From Lacinutrix sp. Hel_I_90 (GTDB lineage Bacteria; Bacteroidota; Bacteroidia; Flavobacteriales; Flavobacteriaceae), in NCBI RefSeq assembly GCF_000934685.1, contig NZ_JYNQ01000001.1:2220501-2284500 (forward strand): a DNA stretch of 64,000 nt. Direction: 5' to 3'. Position numbers and translations under genes: made by a program. The notes under the pieces are model-generated. The model was not told where the DNA came from and searched no databases. It saw only the letters and a program-made list of their open reading frames with translations. Numbering within the stretch: the first letter of the stretch is position 1; each line of letters opens with the position of its first letter. This document shows positions 42,781-51,598 of the stretch, piece after piece.

Positions 42781-43059
42781 ATGAAAATTAAAAAAGCAAT
42801 TTTAGGTCTAGCGCTAAGCGCAGGAATGTTATTAGGTATGAATAGTATGCACCAAGCTACAGAAGCAAATATAGGATGGGGAGTATCTGCATTATTTGAT
42901 GCAGATAATAATACTACTTCCACTAATGTAATGGGCGGTGCTGCAATGGGCGGTGCTGCTGTAGCATCTGCTATAGCTGGTGCAGAAATAGGTGCAGAAA
43001 TTGGTTTAGTTGGTGGTTTAGCTGGTATTGCTATTGGAGCCGTTGTAGGTGGATTGTAA
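42781..43059 (+). CDS. Secreted glycine-zipper peptide, bacteriocin-like
   Basis: 92 residues with a Sec-type signal (AILGLALSAGMLLGMNSMHQATEA, about 6-29 with cleavage near 29) and no GG leader. The mature part begins NIGWGVSALFDADNN and ends in an Ala/Gly helix with GxxxG spacing (GGAAMGGAAVASAIAGAEIG, then GLVGGLAGIAIGAVVGGL). That end should insert into membranes. The SpoIIM-like gene follows after 200 bp. This pairing recalls circular bacteriocin loci, but homology of the peptide is not established. Confidence 0.65.
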   Translation: MKIKKAILGLALSAGMLLGMNSMHQATEANIGWGVSALFDADNNTTSTNVMGGAAMGGAAVASAIAGAEIGAEIGLVGGLAGIAIGAVVGGL

Positions 43060-43262
43060 TTAGTAATATAATATGAGCATCTTTTAAATTTTGAGAGATG
43101 CTTATATTATTTATCTATTGCTTTAATTTTAATTCAGAAATATTTATAATGTTAAGTTTTATTAAACTTAAACAAGTTGGTAATAATTAGATTAGTAGAC
43201 AAACTAAAAAAAAGCTAAGATTTAATTATTTATTCTGTTCTAAATAAAATTAAAAATTTTAA

Positions 43263-43778
43263 ATGAAAAATAGACTTATTGCATTAGTATTTTTTGTATT
43301 TGGAATATTACTTTTTTTTATATCTAAGGATACATCTATAATGACTTTAGAATTAACCTCAGAAAACAGCAATACTAACATTAGTTTTTTTGATAAAATG
43401 GCCTTTTTTAAAGGTTATGAAGTTTTTGGAATATTTATTTACAATTTAGGCGTTGCTTTTTTATTATCTTTTGTTGGTTATTTTACTGGTGGATTGTTAA
43501 CATTAATAATTCTACTTTGGAATGGTTTTTTAATTGCTATTGTTTATAACATGGCAATATATAAATTGCCTGTAGACACTATTTTATATGCCTCTAAGCA
43601 CGCACCAATAGAAATATTTGCATTTTTAATATTTGCCGACTTTGGTTTGAAAGGACGTTTTTTTATAAAAAGAATTTTAAATAAAAATGAAATTGATTTT
43701 ACACTAATTCCAAATTTTAAAAATTTAATCTATCCAACTATTTTATTAATTCTTGCATCAATTTTAGAAACAATATGA
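43263..43778 (+). CDS. SpoIIM (DUF95)-like membrane protein
   Basis: 171 residues with about five membrane spans. The late motif YASKHAPIEIFAFLIFADFGLKG resembles the conserved HxxxE region of SpoIIM/DUF95 proteins. In circular bacteriocin clusters such as enterocin AS-48, a DUF95 protein acts in maturation or export of the peptide. Here it sits between a glycine-zipper peptide gene and another membrane protein, and the next gene overlaps by 4 bp (ATGA). Confidence 0.7.
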   Translation: MKNRLIALVFFVFGILLFFISKDTSIMTLELTSENSNTNISFFDKMAFFKGYEVFGIFIYNLGVAFLLSFVGYFTGGLLTLIILLWNGFLIAIVYNMAIYKLPVDTILYASKHAPIEIFAFLIFADFGLKGRFFIKRILNKNEIDFTLIPNFKNLIYPTILLILASILETI

Positions 43779-44353
43779 AAAATGTAATTCAATTAAAAGA
43801 ATCTAATTTTATAAAATACCTTTTGATCTATTTTATTGTAATGCTAATAAATAATTTTATTAGAACTAGCAACATAGTAAATTCCTTAGTGTCTGAAAGT
43901 GGGGATGTTGTTTTGTTTTCAGGTTATATGAGTTCAATTATATCATCAATGTTTGTTATTTTACTTTTAATAATTGTAATTACAATCTGTTATTTTATAA
44001 AAGAAATTTTTTTTGAGGAAGTAAAACGCGAAAGTATATTTGGTTCTATTAAAACGGTTATTATATTGTTCATCTTTATTGAGTTATTTCGTGTTTTTCT
44101 AGTTTATTTTGTTTTGTTAGATGAAATTGAAAAATTTGATTTTTCGGGAGATGTTATTCAACAACTACATAATACCTATTGGTATTTTTATAATTCGTCT
44201 ATTAATATATTTCTTATCGTTGTTGGTGGTTTGTTTTTTGGAATAGAGATTTACAATAAAGAGCATAAAATTATTCCAGCTATTATATTCAGCACCGTTT
44301 TTTTATGTAGTTTTTATTTAATAAATGTCAATATTTTTGATTTGTTATCTTGA
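43775..44353 (+). CDS. Multi-span membrane protein of unknown function
   Basis: 192 residues, about five hydrophobic spans (roughly 14-35, 53-80, 92-115, 143-160, 170-187) with short charged loops. I do not recognise the family. Translational coupling to the SpoIIM-like gene suggests a joint complex, perhaps for export or immunity (inference). Confidence 0.7.
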   Translation: MKNVIQLKESNFIKYLLIYFIVMLINNFIRTSNIVNSLVSESGDVVLFSGYMSSIISSMFVILLLIIVITICYFIKEIFFEEVKRESIFGSIKTVIILFIFIELFRVFLVYFVLLDEIEKFDFSGDVIQQLHNTYWYFYNSSINIFLIVVGGLFFGIEIYNKEHKIIPAIIFSTVFLCSFYLINVNIFDLLS

Positions 44354-44609
44354 AAAAACACTATTTGAAGCACATTGGCATTATTAAAAGACATTGATAA
44401 ATTATAATTGGAAGAGTAGTTTAACAAAAAACATTTTGAAAAACAGTTGCTCTTTAACCCAATTCTTTTTGATACTTCAATTTGTTTTAAACAAAACTAA
44501 TTAGCTTGAGTTCAGTTGCTGGAAGGTGAAATATCTCGAAGTAAAATGCAGAAAATAATGAAGAGTTGAGGAACTAATTAAGTGAAAATGAGCTATTAAT
44601 TAAAATTAT

Positions 44610-44777
44610 ATGAAAAAAGGAAAAAAACTTGCTTTTGGAATAAGCATAGGAGTTGGAATTGGTGCGGGTATTGGAGTTATAACAGGAAATCTTGCGTTAT
44701 TTGTAGGAATTGGTTTAATGTCAGGTGTTGCAATAGGTAATTATTTAAATCAAAAGGGAGAAAACACTAAATCTTGA
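44610..44777 (+). CDS. Small glycine-zipper membrane peptide
   Basis: 55 residues. A basic start (MKKGKKLAFG) is followed by two Gly-rich hydrophobic helices (ISIGVGIGAGIGVITG and LALFVGIGLMSGVAIGNYLN) and a polar tail. It has no signal cleavage site and no GG leader. It could be an immunity peptide or a leaderless bacteriocin for the SpoIIM sub-locus. It lies 256 bp after the previous gene. Confidence 0.6.
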   Translation: MKKGKKLAFGISIGVGIGAGIGVITGNLALFVGIGLMSGVAIGNYLNQKGENTKS

Positions 44778-44786
44778 AACATTAGC

Positions 44787-44915
44787 TAATTTTGTTAGTC
44801 TGTTTTTAGACTTGTAATGCCTTTTTTTATTAAAATAAAATCTAATTTATTTATATTTTGTTAAGTAATCCAATACCTTTTAAGAGACTCTATCACAAAA
44901 AGTGATTTAATGAAC
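44787..44915. repeat. Dispersed repeat copy B with AGTCT hairpin
   Basis: The first 39 bases are identical to 39565-39603, then similarity weakens. It begins 10 bases after the small zipper peptide gene. No coding potential seen. Confidence 0.7.
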
Positions 44916-44978
44916 ATTATTTAAGTCAGCATGGTTGTACATACAATTCAGAAATAATGCTAAAAAAACAGAGCATTT

Positions 44979-45002
44979 AGAGTTAGTAAGTAACTCTTTT
45001 TT
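44979..45002 (+). terminator. Terminator in the gap before MDR 2
   Basis: AGAGTTA (44979-44985) pairs with TAACTCT (44991-44997), then a T run. Confidence 0.7.
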
Positions 45003-45085
45003 AATATTATAAAGGGTTAAATTTGTGTTTATAGTTGATTTACAAATAACACACCATATTATTTTAAAGATGACAATAGTCTAAT

Positions 45086-45118
45086 AAAAAAAGGCTGTCT
45101 GAAAAGACAGCCTTTTTA
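45086..45118. terminator. Bidirectional terminator at the end of the lanB operon
   Basis: AAAAAGGCTGTCT and AGACAGCCTTTTT arms around GAAA. It ends the minus-strand HlyD-ABC-LanB-MDR operon. Confidence 0.9.
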
Positions 45119-45129
45119 ATGCTTTTTAT

Positions 45130-46227
45130 TTAACTGTAAATAAAAGAAACCTTTCCAGTCTTCTTTGTCTTCAAAAAAGACTTATCTAAAAATAAGTTAA
45201 TATCCTCTTCTTTACTAAAAGCCTCATCCACAGGAATAATACTATTAGGATCTTCACTTAGTATTTTTAGTCCCTGCTCTAAATCTTCAGTGGTACCTAA
45301 ACAGTTTGCTTTAATTTGAATGTTTTTAGATATTAATCTGCCTATAAATGATGGAAAGTTTACATAAGACTCTTTGCTTCTTATCTTCTCAGAAGATTGA
45401 TTAAACATACCGCAAGTTACATACCGCGCCTCAAAATTTAGATTAGGCTGTAAAGCGACCAAATGTGTGTCTGCAAAGGGGTCTAAAACAGCGTCAAAAA
45501 GCAAATCTTTAGGGAGGTTATTGTCTTTAAAATTATATATTGTTTTAATAAACGGAAACATTGTTTTTACTTTATTGGTGTCTTTTCCAGAATAAGACAG
45601 ACCATAAATGTCACACTTTTTATCTTTTAAATAGTTAAGTATAATTAAAGAAGTATTGGAGGTTATAGAGGTTACAAGGATCTTATTTCCTTCTTTTATG
45701 TCTGCTTTTCGTATCATGGACATAGCGGTTTGAATACCAATACTTATTCCAGAGGCTTGTTCTACAGGTATGTTTTCAGGAACTTTAATCAACTTTCCTT
45801 TATGAAACATTTCAAGCTCTTTACTACCATGGTTACTAGGTATACCTGCAGGTGCGCCTAAAGGTGCTAAGGGATAAGAACAATTAGCAATCACAAAATC
45901 ACCAACCCTCAAATTTTCAACATTTTTACCAATCTTAAGTACTTCACCGCAAAATTCTGAGCCTATTGGATAGTAGGTGTCTTGATCTGTGTTTTTTAAT
46001 TTATTCCATGCGTTTTCGATAATACCAAAATCGCGATAGTTCAATGAAAACCCTTTTTTCTTAACCAAAACAATATTTGCTTGTTGATCATCATTTTCGT
46101 CAAATTCTGTATCTGGAATATGTATTAAAGCTAATGGAATTTTTAAAGAATCTATTTCCAAGATATATTTATCTTCATTTTCTAGTTTTGCCGCCAGCGA
46201 CGGACTTAATACGCCTAATGCTCTCAT
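45130..46227 (-). CDS. MDR-family oxidoreductase 2, in the lanB operon
   Basis: 365 residues, closely related to MDR 1 over its whole length (LNYRDFGIIENAWNKLKNTD, YPIGSEFCGEVLKIGKNVEN). The zinc ligands of alcohol dehydrogenases are missing. The cofactor loop reads ILVTSITSNTSLIIL rather than a GxGxxG type, so NAD(P)H binding is not certain. It begins 71 bp after lanB, in the same direction, as the last gene of the operon. Reduction of LanB-made dehydro-residues to D-amino acids is the most economical role (inference from LanJ-type systems). Confidence 0.78.
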   Translation of the reverse strand: MRALGVLSPSLAAKLENEDKYILEIDSLKIPLALIHIPDTEFDENDDQQANIVLVKKKGFSLNYRDFGIIENAWNKLKNTDQDTYYPIGSEFCGEVLKIGKNVENLRVGDFVIANCSYPLAPLGAPAGIPSNHGSKELEMFHKGKLIKVPENIPVEQASGISIGIQTAMSMIRKADIKEGNKILVTSITSNTSLIILNYLKDKKCDIYGLSYSGKDTNKVKTMFPFIKTIYNFKDNNLPKDLLFDAVLDPFADTHLVALQPNLNFEARYVTCGMFNQSSEKIRSKESYVNFPSFIGRLISKNIQIKANCLGTTEDLEQGLKILSEDPNSIIPVDEAFSKEEDINLFLDKSFLKTKKTGKVSFIYS

Positions 46228-46298
46228 AATTTATTTGTTTCTAAAGTTTAAAAAAAGAGAGCCACTGTAGTTCTCTTTTAAGTGAATTGGCTATTAAT

Positions 46299-49200
46299 TT
46301 AAGCGGTTACTTTTGTTTTGCTTTTTTTCTGAGTATGGAGTTGCTTGCTATAATATTTAAATAACATATCATATACAACCATTTCATGCACACGCTGCTT
46401 CGCTAAGAAAATACGGTTACAAACCATGTGTAAATAGCTTAGTACCGTATTTTGGAGCCCTCCAGGCAGGATATTTTTTTCTGCTAATTCTTTTAGTTGG
46501 TCAACCACGACTTTGTTTTTAACAGAACGCTCTTTTAATATATCCCAAAGTGGAGCATACATGTCTGCTTTAGCATCTTCATCTAAAAAAGCTTCGATAT
46601 TTGACATGTTTTCGCTGTACAATTCATTAACCTGTTTGTTAAGGGCACCAGTTTTGTTAAACTCCTTTCCAAAACCTGTTTTTGCTACATTTAAGAGCTG
46701 CATTTTTTGTTTTACATCAAACCCAAAGTCATTGAGTAAATGATCCATAGAGAGTAATGAAAACAACCAACGCACGCGCTCTCCTGCATCGCCTTCAATT
46801 AAGTCTGCGAATTTGACGGTAGCTTCGCTGTCGTTATAATATAATTCTTCAGTGGCATCTATAGAATCAAAACCATAACGTTGTAATTCTCTTAAGTACG
46901 TATCTGTTTGTGTTTTCCAAATTAACAGGTTGTTTTCGAACGGTTGAATGTGTTTTTTGATGATAAATACACACTGAGAGAATTTTGTTTGATCGTTTAA
47001 ATGAATTCTAAAACGTAAATGGTGACCATCTTTATCGCCATAACGAATAAAGAACCATTTATCGATTAGGTTATTAGCTTCCAGTTCGTCAACTATTGGC
47101 TTAATGGCGTGGTTTAATAATTTTTCACCTACGCGTTCCCCACAGTAAAACTTGTAGTATAACCACTCATCTCCCGTAGAATAAGAGGCTTTTTGTAAGG
47201 TGCCTTTTTGAGCTTCTAAAGGTTGAGCGTTTAACAGGTCTGACGCTTTAGGTGCATTCTTATAGGACGGCAACACAAACTCATTACAGTAAGCTCCTGT
47301 TATCGTGTCTTCTTCAAAAAAGAATTCTTTTAGTTGAATCATGCGTTCACCTTTTAACATAAAAAAGAAAACCGTACAACTCAAGTCGTTTTCAAAATTA
47401 ACTACCACTTCGTTATCTCCTTGGGTAAAAGCAACTACGTTAGGAATGTTTCTTTCCTTTCGAAACGCTCTAACATAGCTAATAACATCTTCTTCCTTAG
47501 TGTCTAAAATAGTCTTAATTGTATCATGGTTGAGAGTCCAAGTAGCACGAGACAAAACAATGTCTTTATAACTTACTCGTGGTAAATAGTCAAATTCATG
47601 TTGTAAACTTCCCCAACTAAAACTTAATCCCGATTGTTCCTGATCTTGTAAATCACATAAAAAGTGATAAATAGGTAAGGCATTGGCGCTATAATTGTGC
47701 GCATTACCTAAACGAGGAATAATCTCTTTATTTAAGCGTTTTGAGCGTAAAATGATTTTACCTCTGCGGACTGAAACATATAAATCTGCAACGTCTAGCT
47801 GGTGCTCCTTGTCTAAAGACGAATTTCCTAAATAAGGAATTTCATAATCTCTTTGGAACTTTCTGTATAAAATATTTCCTGTTCTCGCTTGTGGTAAATG
47901 AATAATTTCTGCTAATATTTTATCTGGATATAATGCTTTTTCATAGTCTTGAATCTCATTACACATGGTTTCGATGGAATCATCTAAATGTGCAAAACGT
48001 CCAATTAAGCCATTAGCCGAAGGTCCCCAAACCGACTTTAAACACACTTTTTCTTCTCCATTTTCATGGAAGACATTAAAGAAAGTTGAAAAACTATCTG
48101 GATACAACGCCTCGTTTTCTTTAAACTGATTAATTTCATCATCGGTTAAACTAATTTCAGTGACATTATGTTGGAGCGCGTGAAGCGCTTTTTTAAATAA
48201 AAAGCCAGTCTTTTTACTCCAGTTTATTTGTCTGCTTGTGGCGCTTTTACCGCGTATAGCTAATTTATCTACTAAAGGGGTTTTTGCTCCTGAGCCCCGA
48301 CCATAACCAATACCTAAATCTGGATCTAAAACATTAATCAAGGGTTGTTCGTATTCCTCATAACGTTCTTGAAATTTGGTTTTAAAATCATCTAAAGTTG
48401 GATTTTCTCTTTTGCTCTGCAGTTTGTTTAAAACAACAATGGCACTTCGTAACTTTTTTACGGTATTATAACTTAAAGTAGCGGTTGATAAATCTTTAAA
48501 GCTATCCACCTGAAAGAGTTTTGTAATATCTGCTTCTTGAATTTCCTTTTCAATTTCCTTATGAATATCTCTATACTTTTCAGGACTATTGCACACAGAG
48601 GCGTCTATAGCGCGTATTTTACTTTTTAGCGATAGCAGTAGTTTTTTTACCACATTAGCTTCATAAAAATCAAAACGCTTTTCTGTTAAAACATCTAAAA
48701 GGCTTTCTAAATAATCGTCTCCGGTTAGGGTAAATTCTAATTCATTAACAAAGAACTGACTATCAATAACTTGGTTGATAAAAGCTCTAGCATCTTCAGT
48801 ACTAATATTATCATCGGTAATGGGCTTAATTAATTCATTTATGGTAGCGCCTTTTTGAGCAATGGCAATGGTCTTTTCTAAATAGTCATTAATATCGACT
48901 TCTGATATTTTGTGGCACCTCGCTTGGTCTTTAAAGTAGTATTCTACAAAGCGGTACTTATCCATCACTTTATACATAGAATTATTTGGGTAGTATTTTA
49001 AAACGTCTCTAATTTCCTTATGTTTTGTTATTTCTGGTAAAATCTCACCTAAAAAATACATGTCGAATTTAGTGGTGCGTTTAAGTTCAGCCCCAGCAAC
49101 GTCAATATTGGTTTCCTTGGCTAAGCTAATAGTACTTACAGAGGCCCAAAGTCCAAAAGGCGTGCAGCGATTCGCTAAGCGAGAGGTGTATTTATAAAGA

Positions 49201-49418
49201 GAGCCTTTAAGATTTTTAAGCTCATCTTCGGTTTGAAAGGCTTCACCTTTTTCCCATAGCTCTAATGCCTTAAAAATATTTGGTGAACCAATAAATAAGG
49301 CTTCTCTGTGTTTAGGGACTTTGAATATTTCCTGAATTTCCTCCCAAGTAATATCAATTTTCTTAACACTTAACGGGGTTCTAACAACCGCTTGGTTTGC
49401 AAATGAATGATTTTTCAT
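46299..49418 (-). CDS. lanB: Full-length class I lanthipeptide dehydratase (LanB)
   Basis: 1039 residues. LanB enzymes use glutamyl-tRNA to glutamylate Ser/Thr in the core and then eliminate glutamate, giving Dha/Dhb. The N-terminal glutamylation domain shows RLANRCTPFGLWASV (about 75-90), the RxTPFGLW hallmark, with YLGNSSLDKEH and LPRVSYKDIVLSRATW further in. The C-terminal SpaB_C elimination domain (about 755-1030) has EWLYYKFYCGERVGEKLL and KWFFIRYGDKDGHHLRFRIH. It lies between the C39 transporter and MDR 2 in one operon. It is the only intact modification dehydratase for about 50 precursors. No LanC cyclase gene is found in the window. Confidence 0.95.
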   Translation of the reverse strand: MKNHSFANQAVVRTPLSVKKIDITWEEIQEIFKVPKHREALFIGSPNIFKALELWEKGEAFQTEDELKNLKGSLYKYTSRLANRCTPFGLWASVSTISLAKETNIDVAGAELKRTTKFDMYFLGEILPEITKHKEIRDVLKYYPNNSMYKVMDKYRFVEYYFKDQARCHKISEVDINDYLEKTIAIAQKGATINELIKPITDDNISTEDARAFINQVIDSQFFVNELEFTLTGDDYLESLLDVLTEKRFDFYEANVVKKLLLSLKSKIRAIDASVCNSPEKYRDIHKEIEKEIQEADITKLFQVDSFKDLSTATLSYNTVKKLRSAIVVLNKLQSKRENPTLDDFKTKFQERYEEYEQPLINVLDPDLGIGYGRGSGAKTPLVDKLAIRGKSATSRQINWSKKTGFLFKKALHALQHNVTEISLTDDEINQFKENEALYPDSFSTFFNVFHENGEEKVCLKSVWGPSANGLIGRFAHLDDSIETMCNEIQDYEKALYPDKILAEIIHLPQARTGNILYRKFQRDYEIPYLGNSSLDKEHQLDVADLYVSVRRGKIILRSKRLNKEIIPRLGNAHNYSANALPIYHFLCDLQDQEQSGLSFSWGSLQHEFDYLPRVSYKDIVLSRATWTLNHDTIKTILDTKEEDVISYVRAFRKERNIPNVVAFTQGDNEVVVNFENDLSCTVFFFMLKGERMIQLKEFFFEEDTITGAYCNEFVLPSYKNAPKASDLLNAQPLEAQKGTLQKASYSTGDEWLYYKFYCGERVGEKLLNHAIKPIVDELEANNLIDKWFFIRYGDKDGHHLRFRIHLNDQTKFSQCVFIIKKHIQPFENNLLIWKTQTDTYLRELQRYGFDSIDATEELYYNDSEATVKFADLIEGDAGERVRWLFSLLSMDHLLNDFGFDVKQKMQLLNVAKTGFGKEFNKTGALNKQVNELYSENMSNIEAFLDEDAKADMYAPLWDILKERSVKNKVVVDQLKELAEKNILPGGLQNTVLSYLHMVCNRIFLAKQRVHEMVVYDMLFKYYSKQLHTQKKSKTKVTA

Positions 49419-49438
49419 AAATGACGGATTTTTTTTAG

Positions 49439-51598
49439 TTATACATTAAAATTTTGCCACATTTTGTTGTAGTAGCCATCTTTGGCTAAAAGCTCTTTAT
49501 GTGTTCCAGTTTCGACAACTTCGCCTTTTTTCATGGCAATGATCTTATCTGCTTTAACAATAGATTGTAGTTTGTGGGCAATAATTATTATCGTTTTTCC
49601 TTGTGATGCTAAATCATCGATGAGGTCTTTAATCACTAATTCAGATTCTGAATCTAATGCTGAAGTGGCTTCATCTAAAATGAGTATTTCAGGTTCTTTA
49701 TAAAGTGCTCTGGCGAAGGCAATACGCTGTCTTTCACCCCCTGAAAGGTTGGCGCCAAATTCACCTAAATAGGTTTCGAAACCATTAGGTAGTGATTCAA
49801 TAAACTCATAGGCACCAACTTGTTTAGAGACTTTGATGATTTTTTCCATATCTGGACTGTACTCGCCTATTGCAATGTTTGAAATTATTGAACCATCAAA
49901 GAGTTCAACAGTTTGAGGAACAGTAGTTACTAAGTCATTAATACTGTCTTTGGTAATGTATTTTAAATCGTAATCTCCAATAAGGATTTTACCTTCAGAA
50001 GGCTGGTATATATTTTGAATAAGTGAAGCAATTGTACTTTTCCCACTACCACTTTCTCCAACCAAAGCCGTAAACTTACCTCTAGGAATCGTTAAACTAA
50101 TGTCTTTAAAAATATCTCGGCCCAATTCATAGTGAAAACGTACACTATCGAACTGGATGTCTCCAAAGGAATGCTCGCTAATAGCTATATTAGCTTCGTT
50201 AGCTTCCGTTTCAAGATCCATAATCCCGAATAATCGATCTGCAGCAATCATGGCGTTTTGAATCGATTTATTAGTACCAATAAGCTGAGAGGCTGGGCCT
50301 GTAAAGTATCCAATAATAGAGTAAAAAGAGAATAATTCTCCTGGAGTAATTTCTCCATCAATCACGTAATAGGTTCCTGCCCACAATAGAACAATAGTAA
50401 ATACTCTTGATACAAACCCCGTTGAAACCGTAGAAAAGACATTATTTAAACCAGATTTATAGATGGTTTTTAATAAATCTATAAACTTTAATTCTGTTTT
50501 GTTTTTTGTAAATTCTTCGAGAGACAATCTTTTGACTGTGCCAATGTTTTTAATGGATTCAACTAATTGGGATTCAAGTAAAGCATTCTTTTCCATAACT
50601 TCACGCTCCACTTTTTTGTTTAATTTATTAACAATGAAGTAGATAATAATGTATACAGGAATAATGAGCATTATAATACCTGCCAATTTTACATTGTAGG
50701 TAAACATAAAGATGAATGAAAAGACAACAATAAATATGTTAACCAATATATTTAAAGCTGTTTCATTAATAAGTAATCTAATTTTTACAGCATCTCCAAT
50801 TCTAGACATGATTTCTCCTATTCGCATAGTGTCAAAGAATTTTTGAGGCATAGTAAATAGGTGCTTATAGTAGCCTAAAATAAGTCTGGAATCAATTTGT
50901 TGACTTGTTTTTAGCATAAATACATCTTTGAGGGCGCCAAACAGGAACTGCAGTACAATACATACCAATACAATAACACTCATTAAATTAAGTAAGCTTT
51001 TGTTACCACTTACCAGAACAAAGTCTGTAATCTTTTCAATATAAATAGATACTGAAAAACCTAGAATAGTATATAAAATTGAGCCAATTAAAGCTTGAAT
51101 TAAAATGTGCTTGTGCGGGTTTAAAAGAAAAGACATACGTTTAAGATTAGAGAACTTTTCGTTTCGTTCTTTAAAAATATCTTCATCTGGTATAAGAATA
51201 AGCATATAACCAGTAAAGATTTTTTCGAATTCTGCTCTGCTTTTCTTTTCTAGTTTACCAGAAGCAGGATCCATGACCTTAACATAAGTCTTAGTTACTT
51301 TATAAATCACCATATAATGCGGAAACTCATGTTCTTCGAGTTTAATCATAACATGGGCGATAGCAGGAAGCGGAATTTCCTCTAAGCTATCCATAGAAGC
51401 CTTAACTCCTTTTGCAATAAAATCAAGTTTTATTGCTGCTTCTCTTAAACCTAAAAGTGTTGTCCCCTTTTGGTTTGTACTCGCATATTGTCTAATTCTT
51501 GAAATAGGGAGGCTTAGTTTGTAATGTTCTGAAATAGAAGCTAAACAAGCTGCACCACAGTCGCTAAAATCATGTTGTTTTATTTCTATTTTACTCAT
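49439..51598 (-). CDS. Peptidase-containing ABC transporter (C39, double-glycine leader)
   Basis: 719 residues in three parts. First is an N-terminal C39 cysteine protease (about 1-135) with Q8, catalytic C14 in KQHDFSDCGAACL, His in HEFPHYMVIYKV and Asp in VMDPASG. Second is a six-span membrane domain (about 150-430). Third is an ATPase with Walker A GESGSGKST, signature LSGGERQR and Walker B EILILDEATSALD. Such PCATs cut leaders after GG and export the core. This matches the GG in nearly all precursors of the locus. It overlaps the HlyD gene by 8 bp. Confidence 0.95.
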   Translation of the reverse strand: MSKIEIKQHDFSDCGAACLASISEHYKLSLPISRIRQYASTNQKGTTLLGLREAAIKLDFIAKGVKASMDSLEEIPLPAIAHVMIKLEEHEFPHYMVIYKVTKTYVKVMDPASGKLEKKSRAEFEKIFTGYMLILIPDEDIFKERNEKFSNLKRMSFLLNPHKHILIQALIGSILYTILGFSVSIYIEKITDFVLVSGNKSLLNLMSVIVLVCIVLQFLFGALKDVFMLKTSQQIDSRLILGYYKHLFTMPQKFFDTMRIGEIMSRIGDAVKIRLLINETALNILVNIFIVVFSFIFMFTYNVKLAGIIMLIIPVYIIIYFIVNKLNKKVEREVMEKNALLESQLVESIKNIGTVKRLSLEEFTKNKTELKFIDLLKTIYKSGLNNVFSTVSTGFVSRVFTIVLLWAGTYYVIDGEITPGELFSFYSIIGYFTGPASQLIGTNKSIQNAMIAADRLFGIMDLETEANEANIAISEHSFGDIQFDSVRFHYELGRDIFKDISLTIPRGKFTALVGESGSGKSTIASLIQNIYQPSEGKILIGDYDLKYITKDSINDLVTTVPQTVELFDGSIISNIAIGEYSPDMEKIIKVSKQVGAYEFIESLPNGFETYLGEFGANLSGGERQRIAFARALYKEPEILILDEATSALDSESELVIKDLIDDLASQGKTIIIIAHKLQSIVKADKIIAMKKGEVVETGTHKELLAKDGYYNKMWQNFNV

